Shown here piece by piece: positions 25,678-32,886 of a stretch of 64,000 bases of DNA; position 1 is the first letter of the stretch, and each line of letters opens with the position of its first letter. The translations under genes and the position numbers were made by a program. The notes beneath the pieces are model-generated. The model ran no database searches. It saw only the letters and a program-made list of their open reading frames with translations, and was not told the origin of the DNA. Source of the DNA: Pelagerythrobacter marensis. Lineage in GTDB: Bacteria; Pseudomonadota; Alphaproteobacteria; Sphingomonadales; Sphingomonadaceae. Location: contig NZ_CP144918.1 of the NCBI RefSeq assembly GCF_036700095.1, positions 1,179,001-1,243,000 on the forward strand. Reading direction: 5' to 3'.

Positions 25678-25703
25678 TGGATCCCCGCCTTCGCGGGGAT
25701 GAC
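25678..25703 (-). repeat. REP-like unit, family B (right arm of GIY-YIG cassette 2)
   Basis: A 26 bp unit (core ATCCCCGCCTTCGCGGGGAT), the inverted partner of 25327-25352 with about three substitutions, which fall symmetrically and preserve the palindrome. Confidence 0.8.
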
Positions 25704-25719
25704 AAGGGATGGCGGGATC

Positions 25720-26418
25720 TCACGCCAGCACTTCCTCCACCCATGCCGGCACCAGTTCGCTTGCCGGGCCGAGGCGGGTCTCGTCGAACCAGGCGGAGCC
25801 CTGGCTGCGCTCCAGGTTCAGCTCCAGCGTCCGCAGGCCCAGTTCGCGCGCGTCGCGCACGAAGCCTGCCGCCGGATAGACCGCGCCCGATGTTCCGATC
25901 GAGACGAACAGGTCGGCCGAACGCAGCGCGGCGTAGATCCGCTCCATCTCGTAAGGCATTTCGCCGAACCACACGACGTCGGGCCTCAGCGCGCTCTGCC
26001 CGCAGGCGGGGCAGGGCGGGCGGTCGATCAGCGGCCCGGTCCAGCGCGAGCGCACGTCGCAGGCGGTGCACCAGGCGTTGAGGTGGGTGCCGTGCATGTG
26101 CAGCACCCGCCGCGCGCCGGCGCGTTCGTGCAGGTCGTCGACGTTCTGCGTCACGATCAGCAGCTCGCCCGCCCAGTCGGCGTCGAGCCGGGCCAGCGCC
26201 GCGTGCGCCGGGTTGGGCGCTTTCTCCTGAATTGCCGCGCGCCGCATGTCGTAGAAGCGCAGGACCAGGTCGGGATCGCGGGCGAAGGCTTCGGGGGTGG
26301 CGACGTCTTCCACCCGGTGCCGTTCCCACAGCCCGCCGCCGCCGCGGAAGGTGTCGATGCCGCTCTCGGCGCTCACGCCCGCGCCTGTGAGGATGACGAT
26401 GTTGCGAATGTCTGCCAT
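25720..26418 (-). CDS. cobB: NAD-dependent protein deacylase (sirtuin, CobB type)
   Basis: A class III sirtuin of 232 residues that removes acyl groups from lysines using NAD+. Visible motifs: GAGVSAESGIDTFRG at the NAD site, TQNVDDLHERAG, the catalytic His in HMHGTHLNAWC, and the zinc ligands CTAC and CPAC. FYDMRR contains a Tyr-x-x-Arg pair, which in Sirt5-like and CobB enzymes favours succinyl and malonyl substrates. ATGs at 26418, 26427 and 26460 are possible; 26418 gives the shortest conserved start (MADIRNIV). It reads divergently from dapB. Confidence 0.9.
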   Translation of the reverse strand: MADIRNIVILTGAGVSAESGIDTFRGGGGLWERHRVEDVATPEAFARDPDLVLRFYDMRRAAIQEKAPNPAHAALARLDADWAGELLIVTQNVDDLHERAGARRVLHMHGTHLNAWCTACDVRSRWTGPLIDRPPCPACGQSALRPDVVWFGEMPYEMERIYAALRSADLFVSIGTSGAVYPAAGFVRDARELGLRTLELNLERSQGSAWFDETRLGPASELVPAWVEEVLA

Positions 26419-26453
26419 GGCGGCCATGAAGCACGCGGTTTCGGGGAAGCGCA

Positions 26454-27191
26454 ATGGCACGGATCGGCATTATCGGCAGCGAAGGGCGCATGGGGCAGGC
26501 GCTGGCGCGCGCCATCGCGGACGGGGGGCACGAACCGGCCGGCGGGATCGACCGCGGCGGCGACCCCGCCGCGCTGGCCGACCGCAGCGACGTGCTGGTC
26601 GACTTTTCCGCGCCGGTCGCGCTGGAGGCGAACATTCACGCCGCGATCGGCGCGGGCATACCGATCGTGATCGGCACGACCGGGCTGGAAGAGCGCCATC
26701 ATGTCGCGATCGACAACGCGGCGCGCCAGGTGGCCGTGCTGCAGACCGGGAACACCTCGCTCGGCATCACCCTGCTCGCGCGGCTGGTGCGCGAGGCGGC
26801 GGCCAGCCTCGGCCCCGAGTGGGATATCGAAATCGTCGAGATGCACCACCGGATGAAAGTCGATGCGCCTTCGGGCACCGCGCTGCTGCTGGGGGAGGCC
26901 GCGGCGGCCGGGCGCGGAATCGCGCTGGCCGACAATCGCGAGAGCGGGCGCGACGGCCATACCGGTGCGCGCCGGCGCGGGGCGATCGGCTTCGCCGCGC
27001 TGCGCGGCGGCACGGTGGCGGGCGAGCACAGCGTGATCGTGGCGGGGGAGGAGGAGCGGCTCATCCTGTCGCACAGCGCCGAAAACCGCATGATCTTCGC
27101 GCGCGGCGCGGTGAAGGCCGCCGCCTGGCTGATCGGTCGCGAAGCCGGCCGCTATGCGATGGACGATATTCTCGCGCCCGTGCCCGATTGA
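26454..27191 (+). CDS. dapB: 4-hydroxy-tetrahydrodipicolinate reductase
   Basis: Second committed step of the diaminopimelate/lysine pathway, using NAD(P)H. The 245-residue protein has an N-terminal Rossmann motif (IGIIGSEGRMGQALA) and the signature EMHHRMKVDAPSGTA near residue 138 with catalytic His and Lys. dapE of the same pathway lies at 28.7 kb. Confidence 0.96.
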   Translation: MARIGIIGSEGRMGQALARAIADGGHEPAGGIDRGGDPAALADRSDVLVDFSAPVALEANIHAAIGAGIPIVIGTTGLEERHHVAIDNAARQVAVLQTGNTSLGITLLARLVREAAASLGPEWDIEIVEMHHRMKVDAPSGTALLLGEAAAAGRGIALADNRESGRDGHTGARRRGAIGFAALRGGTVAGEHSVIVAGEEERLILSHSAENRMIFARGAVKAAAWLIGREAGRYAMDDILAPVPD

Positions 27192-27216
27192 TGCCCGAGA
27201 TCGCCCGATCCGCCCG

Positions 27217-27882
27217 ATGACGAAAGACCAGATCTTCGAATTCTTCCGCCGGCTCGCGGAAGACAATCCCGCGCCGGAGACCGAGCTGGAATACGGCAAT
27301 GCCTATCAGCTCGTGGTCGCGGTCGCGCTCTCGGCCCAGGCGACCGACGTCGGCGTCAACAAGGCGACCCGGCGCCTTTTCGCCGAAGTCGAGACGCCCG
27401 AACAGATGCTGGCGCTGGGCGAGGAGGGATTGAAGGAGCACATCAAGACCATCGGCCTGTTCAATTCCAAGGCGAAGAACGTGATCGCCTTGTCGCGCAT
27501 GCTGGTGGAGGAATATGGCAGCGAGGTGCCCGACAACCGGGAGGATCTGGTCCGCCTGCCCGGCGTCGGGCGCAAGACCGCCAATGTCGTGCTCAACTGC
27601 TGGTTCGGGCAGGAAACCTTCGCCGTCGACACCCATATCCTGCGCGTCGGCAACCGCACCGGGCTGGCGCGCGGGAAGACGCCGGAACAGGTCGAGACCA
27701 AGCTGGACAAGCGCGTGCCGCAGCCCTTCCGCCTGCACGCCCACCACTGGCTGATCCTGCACGGCCGCTATGTCTGCAAGGCACGCACGCCCGAATGCTG
27801 GCGGTGCCCGGTGGTGGACCTGTGCGCCTTCCGCAAGAAAGTGCTGGAACCGCCGCCAGGGCGCAAGAAGAGCGCGCGCTAG
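27217..27882 (+). CDS. nth: Endonuclease III
   Basis: DNA glycosylase/AP lyase for oxidised pyrimidines, 221 residues. The helix-hairpin-helix LVRLPGVGRKTANVVL carries the catalytic Lys, the catalytic Asp is in FAVDTHILRV, and the C-terminal [4Fe-4S] cluster ligands are spaced C-x6-C-x2-C-x5-C (CKARTPECWRCPVVDLC). It starts at the ATG at 27217, 25 bp after dapB, and is probably cotranscribed with it. Confidence 0.96.
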   Translation: MTKDQIFEFFRRLAEDNPAPETELEYGNAYQLVVAVALSAQATDVGVNKATRRLFAEVETPEQMLALGEEGLKEHIKTIGLFNSKAKNVIALSRMLVEEYGSEVPDNREDLVRLPGVGRKTANVVLNCWFGQETFAVDTHILRVGNRTGLARGKTPEQVETKLDKRVPQPFRLHAHHWLILHGRYVCKARTPECWRCPVVDLCAFRKKVLEPPPGRKKSAR

Positions 27883-27914
27883 ACCCGCCGCTGGCGCTGT
27901 GCCCGATGCCCTCC

Positions 27915-27991
27915 CGAGCCCCTGCGTAGGCAGGGGCCTCAGGCCGCTGGCGTGTCGCCTGCTAGCACGAGACCCCAGCCTGCGCTGGGGA
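27915..27991. repeat. Paired palindromic repeat, family C (copy 3)
   Basis: AGCCCCTGCGTAGGCAGGGG and GACCCCAGCCTGCGCTGGGG in inverted arrangement with a GCCGCTGGCGTGTCGCC spacer, just after nth. Confidence 0.75.
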
Positions 27992-28104
27992 TCGGTAAGG
28001 GGGAGAGGAAGGGGGAGAAGGCGATCACCCACACCCCATCATCCGCTGGCGAGTGCGGACCTTACGCCGGGCATGAAGGCAAGCGGACGGAATCGGCCGG
28101 TGCC

Positions 28105-28148
28105 GCCTGGGCATCACAGGATTGCCACCTGGGCGTCACAGGGTTGCC
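28105..28148 (+). repeat. Two 22 bp direct repeats
   Basis: Adjacent copies at 28105-28126 and 28127-28148, both reading CCTGGGCRTCACAGGRTTGCC after the first base, with three differences. Confidence 0.75.
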
Positions 28149-28149
28149 T

Positions 28150-28455
28150 TGGTAACATCGTTGCGAACGGCGAAAGGGGTTACGGCAACCTTCCGCTCGG
28201 CCCTTAAGGGCTGCGAGGCGAGATACGGCCAGGGCTCGCCGGCACCGTATCCGTCGGGGGGTATCCCCTGGCTCTGCGGCGTTGAGGCCCACCGCAGGGC
28301 GGAAAGGGACAGGTCCCCCGAAAACTCCTCGCATACCGGCAAAGGGGGCTTTCTCTGAAGGTCACTAGCCCCCCGAGGCACCGGCCGTCTGGACGAAGCG
28401 GCCTGCGTGACGCGTACACGCTCCGCCCCCGTCGCTTTTGCCAGAGTGGACTGGC
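28150..28455 (-). ncRNA. Candidate structured non-coding RNA (unidentified)
   Basis: Transcription from the promoter at 28462-28490 would start near 28455 and run leftward through about 300 bp without a plausible gene. The stretch contains several complementary segments (CTGCGG/CCGCAG, ATACGG/CCGTAT, GGTTGCC/GGCAACC). It does not show the conserved cores of RNase P RNA, tmRNA or SRP RNA that I know, and I see no T-tract terminator. The call is a suggestion from promoter plus structure potential. Confidence 0.3.
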
Positions 28456-28461
28456 TGGGCT

Positions 28462-28490
28462 CCTATAACCCAATGGGTTATAATTGTCAA
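28462..28490 (-). promoter_or_regulatory. Strong sigma70-type promoter with embedded palindromic operator
   Basis: Read leftward: TTGACA, 17 bp spacer, TATAGG. The spacer and -10 overlap a perfect 19 bp palindrome TATAACCCATTGGGTTATA (28464-28482), as expected of a repressor site. The surrounding sequence is much more AT-rich than the rest of the window. No gene follows in the direction of transcription. Confidence 0.6.
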
Positions 28491-28520
28491 GCTATTTTTG
28501 CCATAACCCGACCCCCTTCC

Positions 28521-28657
28521 CGAGTCCCAGCGCAGGCTGGGACCTCGTGCTATCGGGCGACACGCCAGCGGCCTGAGGCCCCAGCCTACGCTGGGGCTCG
28601 GGAAGGTATCGGACATAGCGCCAACGGCCCGAGGCCCCAGCCTGCGCTGGGGCTCGG
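28521..28657. repeat. Palindromic repeat cluster, family C (copy 4, three palindromes)
   Basis: AGTCCCAGCGCAGGCTGGGA, then GGCCCCAGCCTACGCTGGGG, then GGCCCCAGCCTGCGCTGGGG separated by a GCGGCCTGAG or ACGGCCCGAG motif. The last copy ends 6 bp before the dapE stop. Confidence 0.75.
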
Positions 28658-28662
28658 GAGGG

Positions 28663-29811
28663 TTAGCCTGCCGCTTGCGGGTGGAGCGCGGCCAGCGCGA
28701 TGCGGGCGTAGATGCGCGAGAGCGTGGCGAGGTCGTCGACCGCCACCGCTTCGTCGCGCTTGTGCATCGTGGCGTTGCACAGGCCGAACTCGATCACCGG
28801 GCACAGGTCCTTCAGGAACCGCGCGTCGGACGTGCCTCCGCCGGTCGAAGCTTCGGGCACGATGCCCGTTTCGGCCTCCACCGCGTCCGAAATCAGCCGC
28901 GAGAATGCGCCCGGCGGGGTCAGGAAGGGTTCGCCGGAGACGACCGGCCGCGCCGTTCCGCCGTGCCGTTGCGCGATCGCTGCGATCCTGTCGGACAGCG
29001 AGGCGCCGCTGTGCAGGTCGTTGAAACGGATCGAGATGCGCGCCGTGGCCTTTGCCGGAATGACGTTGTGCGCCGGGTTGCCGACTTCGAGATCGGTGAT
29101 CTCGATATTGGACGGCTGGAACCAGTCGGTCCCTTCGTCGAGCGTCAGGGCGTCGATCTCGGCCAGCATGGCGACCAGGCGCGGGATCGGATTGTCGGCG
29201 TTCTGCGGATAGGCGACGTGGCCCTGCGTCCCCTCGACCGCCAGCCAGATATTGACCGAGCCGCGGCGGCCGATCTTCATCGTGTCGCCCAGGCGGTTCA
29301 CGCTGGTCGGTTCGCCGACAAGGCACAGATCCGGCCGGATCGCCTGGTCGCGCATGAAGGCGATCAGCGCGCGCGTGCCGTGGATTGCGGGCCCTTCCTC
29401 GTCGCCGGTAACGATGAAGCTGATCGTTCCCGTTTCGGGCGGCACGGCGGCGACGGCGGCGACCATGGCCGCGATCGCCCCCTTCATGTCGACCGCGCCG
29501 CGCCCGTAGAGCAGCTCGCCCCCCGGCGCCGGCCGCCGCTCGGGCGCGAACGGGCCGCTGGTCCAGCCTTCGCCCGGCGGCACGACGTCGAGATGGCCGG
29601 CGAAGGCGAAGTGGCGCGAGCCGGGCGGCCCCTGCCGGATCGCGAAGAGGTTCTCCACCGGGCCATCGGGCGCTTCGCCTTCCAGAAAGCGGTGAACCGC
29701 AAAGCCGAGCGGGGCGAGCATGTTTTCCAGCACGTCGAACACCGGCCCGGTGGCGGGGGTGACGCTGGGGGCGGCGATCAGGTGCTCGGCAAGAAGGCTG
29801 GCGTCTGTCAT
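28663..29811 (-). CDS. dapE: Succinyl-diaminopimelate desuccinylase
   Basis: Dinuclear zinc hydrolase of 382 residues that releases L,L-diaminopimelate in the lysine/peptidoglycan pathway. The first metal ligand motif is FAGHLDVVPPGEGW near residue 65, the shared Asp in GRGAVDMKGAIAA, the catalytic Glu pair in TGDEEGPA, and the last His in LCNATMHKRDE. The ATG at 29811 begins MTDASLLAEHLIAAPSVTP; upstream residues in the open frame are arginine-rich shadow. Confidence 0.96.
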   Translation of the reverse strand: MTDASLLAEHLIAAPSVTPATGPVFDVLENMLAPLGFAVHRFLEGEAPDGPVENLFAIRQGPPGSRHFAFAGHLDVVPPGEGWTSGPFAPERRPAPGGELLYGRGAVDMKGAIAAMVAAVAAVPPETGTISFIVTGDEEGPAIHGTRALIAFMRDQAIRPDLCLVGEPTSVNRLGDTMKIGRRGSVNIWLAVEGTQGHVAYPQNADNPIPRLVAMLAEIDALTLDEGTDWFQPSNIEITDLEVGNPAHNVIPAKATARISIRFNDLHSGASLSDRIAAIAQRHGGTARPVVSGEPFLTPPGAFSRLISDAVEAETGIVPEASTGGGTSDARFLKDLCPVIEFGLCNATMHKRDEAVAVDDLATLSRIYARIALAALHPQAAG

Positions 29812-29864
29812 GGCAGGCGACGTAAACCACGGCGCGTTGACTGACCAGCCAGTGGAGAGCCGCC

Positions 29865-30332
29865 ATGCCCCGAATCGATCTCGATGCCATCGCCCAGACC
29901 AACGCGACCGGCTATCCCGCGCCTTACGATGCGGCGGTGGAGGGGCGCTGGTACCGCCGGCTCGCCCCGGCCTGCGGCCTGACCGCGATCGGCGCGAGCC
30001 ACGTCGTGCTGAAACCCGGGGCATGGTCGTCGCAGCGCCACTGGCACGCCGCGGAAGACGAGTTGCTCATCATGCTGGCGGGAGAGGCGGTGCTGGTGGA
30101 AGACGGCGGCGAAACCGTCCTGCGCGCAGGCGATGTCGCGGCCTGGCCGATGGGCGTGCGCGACGGCCACCACCTTCAGAACCGGGGAACGCAGGATTGC
30201 GTGTTCGTGGTGGTGAGCGCGGGCGACAGCGCTGCCGATCACGGGGAATATCCCGATATCGACATGGTCTTCGGCCCCGATGGCTATGCGCACAAGGACG
30301 GCACGCCTTACGCCGCGAAGCGCGCGCCCTAG
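29865..30332 (+). CDS. Cupin domain protein
   Basis: A 155-residue single-domain cupin. Motif 1 is visible as SQRHWHAAEDELLIMLAGEAVL (two His and one Glu, residues about 60-80) and motif 2 as AWPMGVRDGHHLQN with the last His. The family binds a metal and includes isomerases, dioxygenases and sugar-binding proteins; the substrate cannot be told. It reads divergently from dapE; the genes are 53 bp apart. Confidence 0.85.
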   Translation: MPRIDLDAIAQTNATGYPAPYDAAVEGRWYRRLAPACGLTAIGASHVVLKPGAWSSQRHWHAAEDELLIMLAGEAVLVEDGGETVLRAGDVAAWPMGVRDGHHLQNRGTQDCVFVVVSAGDSAADHGEYPDIDMVFGPDGYAHKDGTPYAAKRAP

Positions 30333-31225
30333 GGCAGGCGGTCCATCCTGCCGGGCGCGAAGGCGGCGTCGAGCAGGTCGGCGATCCGCAGGCCGGCCTG
30401 GGTCACGCGCCGCTCGGCCACGGGAAGCGCGGCGACGATATCCTCCTGCGTCAGCGCGGTTTCGCGGGGCAGATCGCCGTCGCAGGCCGGGCGGTCGAAG
30501 GCGTTGGGATAGACGAAATCGCGCGCGAGCTGCCACGATTCGCGCCCCCAGTCGGCCGGGTGCCCGCCGGCGAGGGCCTGCTTCTCCGTCGCGCTATAGC
30601 GCCGGACGAGCGGCGGATCGGCGGCGGTGATCGCCCGTTCGGCCAGCGCCGTGTCCCATATCGAATGGAGATTGAGCCCCGGCACGATGCCATAGGCGGT
30701 TTCGCGATCGTTGCCGCCGCGGTCGTCCTTGTCGCCCGAGTGGAGCGGCATGTGCACGTCGCCCGCGAAATGGACCATGAAGGCCAGCGCCTCCAGCCGC
30801 ACGTTCGCCGGCAGGCTCTCGTCCGAAAGAATGCGGAAATTGCGTTCGATCTGCGCGGTCACGCAGTTGCCGCCGGCGCAGTTGGCCTTGGCGTCATAGG
30901 GCTCGCACACCGGCGCCGTGCGATAGTGCCAGGCGGCCGTATAGCCCCAGCGCCAGTAATCGCGCCGCACGCAATCGGGCCAGGTCGCAGCGTCGGCCAG
31001 GTCGCGGATGCGGCATTCGGGCGTGCCCAGCGCGCGATCGTGCGCGACCAGCCGCGCGATCGCGGCACGCGTTTCGGGCGCGACATTGGCCAGCGCGATC
31101 TGCGCCGTGGTCCGATGGCCGAAATAGCCCCATGCCCCCGCCCCCTGCGGGATCAGCAGGCCCAGCAGCAGCGCGAGCGCGGCGGTCAGACGCGCGGCGC
31201 GGTTTCGTATTGCTCGATGATCCAT
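30329..31225 (-). CDS. Secreted S1/P1-type zinc nuclease
   Basis: A 298-residue periplasmic or secreted nuclease predicted to cleave single-stranded DNA/RNA with three zinc ions. The signal peptide ends ...LLGLLIPQGAGA, leaving Trp as the first mature residue (WGYFGHR); in P1 nuclease the N-terminal Trp is a zinc ligand, so cleavage there makes sense. Further ligands lie in HYRTAPV, FMVHFAGDVHMPLHSGDKDD and GLNLHSIWD. The ATG at 31225 lies inside the 3' end of the GST gene (40 bp overlap). The 3' end overlaps the cupin stop. Confidence 0.88.
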   Translation of the reverse strand: MDHRAIRNRAARLTAALALLLGLLIPQGAGAWGYFGHRTTAQIALANVAPETRAAIARLVAHDRALGTPECRIRDLADAATWPDCVRRDYWRWGYTAAWHYRTAPVCEPYDAKANCAGGNCVTAQIERNFRILSDESLPANVRLEALAFMVHFAGDVHMPLHSGDKDDRGGNDRETAYGIVPGLNLHSIWDTALAERAITAADPPLVRRYSATEKQALAGGHPADWGRESWQLARDFVYPNAFDRPACDGDLPRETALTQEDIVAALPVAERRVTQAGLRIADLLDAAFAPGRMDRLP

Positions 31226-31851
31226 CGCTCGTCTTCCGCCCCCGCGATCCATGCCTGCATCCATTCGTGTTCCCACACCGCCTCCATATAGGCGCGGGCG
31301 AAGCCGGGCACCGCGATGCCATAGGTGACGAAACGCGAGACGACCGGGGCATAGAATATGTCGGCCGCGCCGAACGTACCGAACAGGAACGGGCCGCCCT
31401 TGCCGAACCGGGCGCGCGCTTCGGCCCAGAGCTGGAGCACGCGGACGATGTCGTCGCGCGCGGCGTCGGTCAGCTGCACGCCGTCGAACCGCTTGCGCAC
31501 GTTCATCGGGCACTCGCTGCGCATCGCCATGTACGAACTGTGCATTTCGGCGACCATCGACAGCGCCATGCCGCGCGCGGTGTCGTCCTTCGGCCAATAG
31601 CGTTCGCGGCCGACTTTGTCGGCGAGGTAGTCCATGATCGCGAGACTGTCCCAGATCACGGTCTCGCCGTCCCACAGCACGGGGACTTTGCCCGAGGGCA
31701 TGATCTCGCCCGATTCGCGCTTCAGCGCGGCCCAGTCGTCGCCGCCGATATTGACCGTCAGCTCTTCGAACGCGAGGCCCGACTGCTTGAGCGCGAGCCA
31801 GGCCCTGAGGCTCCAGCTCGAATAGTTCTTGTTGCCGATAATCAGCTTCAT
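31186..31851 (-). CDS. Glutathione S-transferase family protein
   Basis: A 221-residue GST. The thioredoxin-like N-terminus (MKLIIGNKNYSSWSLRAWLAL) has the Ser of SSWS as catalytic candidate, the cis-Pro/substrate loop is SGKVPVLWDGETVIWDSLAIMDYLAD, and the all-alpha C-terminal domain follows. The NYSSWSLR start resembles zeta/tau-like bacterial GSTs of unknown substrate. The ATG at 31851 is the only likely start. Confidence 0.9.
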   Translation of the reverse strand: MKLIIGNKNYSSWSLRAWLALKQSGLAFEELTVNIGGDDWAALKRESGEIMPSGKVPVLWDGETVIWDSLAIMDYLADKVGRERYWPKDDTARGMALSMVAEMHSSYMAMRSECPMNVRKRFDGVQLTDAARDDIVRVLQLWAEARARFGKGGPFLFGTFGAADIFYAPVVSRFVTYGIAVPGFARAYMEAVWEHEWMQAWIAGAEDERWIIEQYETAPRV

Positions 31852-31971
31852 TGCAGGCCCACCTTGGTTGCCGGGGAACTAGGGGCTTGGCGTCGGCAAG
31901 TCGAGGGCGAAGCCGCGGTGCCGCTGCGTCCAGAGTCGATTTCATCGAGCTTCAGCCTTGCGCAAACGACT

Positions 31972-32886
31972 CTAGCTGAACTTGTCCGCCTTGCGCTTGC
32001 CGAAGCGCATGTCCCCCTCCAGCCGGGCGCGCAACTGGGCGTAGAACGCTTCCAGAAACGCCCGCTCGTCGCCGCGCCCCGGGTTCCAGCCGATCTTGCG
32101 GCAAATCGCCTCGTGCACCGATTCCAGCGTTTCGGCCTTGTTGTCGCGCAGGACGCGCTCGAGCGTCTGAAGCTCGTATTCGCCGTATATCGACAGTTCC
32201 GCATCGCCGAAGCGGTACTCCGCGCCGGTCAGCGCGCTCGCCCCTTCGCGCGCCGCCCCCTCGGCCGACAGCGCGCCAGCCAGCGCGGCGCGCGGCGCCT
32301 CGACCACCCAGGTGCCGGCGATCAGGTCGCCCGCGCGCAGCGCGTCGCGGTTGAAGAACGGGAACAGCACGAAGACGAGGAACCAGGTCGCCGCCGCGAT
32401 CCCCGCCAGGCCCATCGCCCCGCTGGACGCATTGATCAGCAACACGAGCGGCAGGAACAGCTCGATATCGCGCAGCAGGTTGCGCGCGACCACGGCTTCG
32501 GGCGTCAGGCGCCCGCCATTGCGTGCCGCGACCCGGATCCCGGCTGCGCGCTTGCCGAACGTCGCCCCGCGCGGCCCCATCTCCAGGACCATGAAATAAC
32601 CGTTCCACAGCAGGAACCAGAACAGGATCCAGAACACCGCGACGAATTCGCCCGCCCCGCTCTGTTCGGCAAAGTCGCCTTCGAACAGCCCGCCCGCGAC
32701 CCAGATGACCGTCAGCGTGACGCCGATCGCGGCCACCAGCATGATCGTGAGGTCGAGGATCAGGGCGCCGGCGCGCGCGCTGCGGCTGGCGACGGTGAAA
32801 GGCAGGGCGATTCCCTCCGGCGTCACGACGTCGCGCCGGCGCTTTGCCCGGTGGGCCAGGTGGGGGGCGGTCCGCTCGGCGCTCAC
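31972..32886 (-). CDS. RDD family membrane protein
   Basis: A 304-residue protein with an RDD domain (residues about 35-215; SRSARAGALILDLTIMLV opens the first helix, and TFGKRAAGIRV is typical) and a soluble C-terminal helix-rich tail (ERVLRDNKAETLESVHEAI). The GTG at 32886 overlaps the stop of the SpoIIM-like gene by 4 bp. It is the last gene of the six-gene MoxR operon. Function unknown. Confidence 0.85.
   Translation of the reverse strand: MSAERTAPHLAHRAKRRRDVVTPEGIALPFTVASRSARAGALILDLTIMLVAAIGVTLTVIWVAGGLFEGDFAEQSGAGEFVAVFWILFWFLLWNGYFMVLEMGPRGATFGKRAAGIRVAARNGGRLTPEAVVARNLLRDIELFLPLVLLINASSGAMGLAGIAAATWFLVFVLFPFFNRDALRAGDLIAGTWVVEAPRAALAGALSAEGAAREGASALTGAEYRFGDAELSIYGEYELQTLERVLRDNKAETLESVHEAICRKIGWNPGRGDERAFLEAFYAQLRARLEGDMRFGKRKADKFS

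Larger units (their letters stand above)
27883..28662. other. 780 bp gene-free island between nth and dapE
   Basis: No credible coding region on either strand. From left to right it holds a family C repeat (27915-27991), two 22 bp direct repeats (28105-28148), a hairpin with arms GGTTGCC / GGCAACC (about 28142-28188), a GC-rich stretch with many short inverted repeats (28190-28455), a strong leftward promoter with an embedded palindrome (28462-28490), and further family C repeats up to dapE. Confidence 0.6.

Noticed and set aside
28136-28381. Small open frames in the nth-dapE island as genes
   Set aside because: Overlapping frames are open in several phases on both strands, with no ribosome binding site and codon use unlike the neighbouring genes.
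28150-28455. Known RNA (RNase P, tmRNA, SRP or 6S) in the nth-dapE gap
   Set aside because: The conserved core sequences of the first three are absent on both strands; a 6S-like fold could not be shown by eye. Left as an unidentified candidate.
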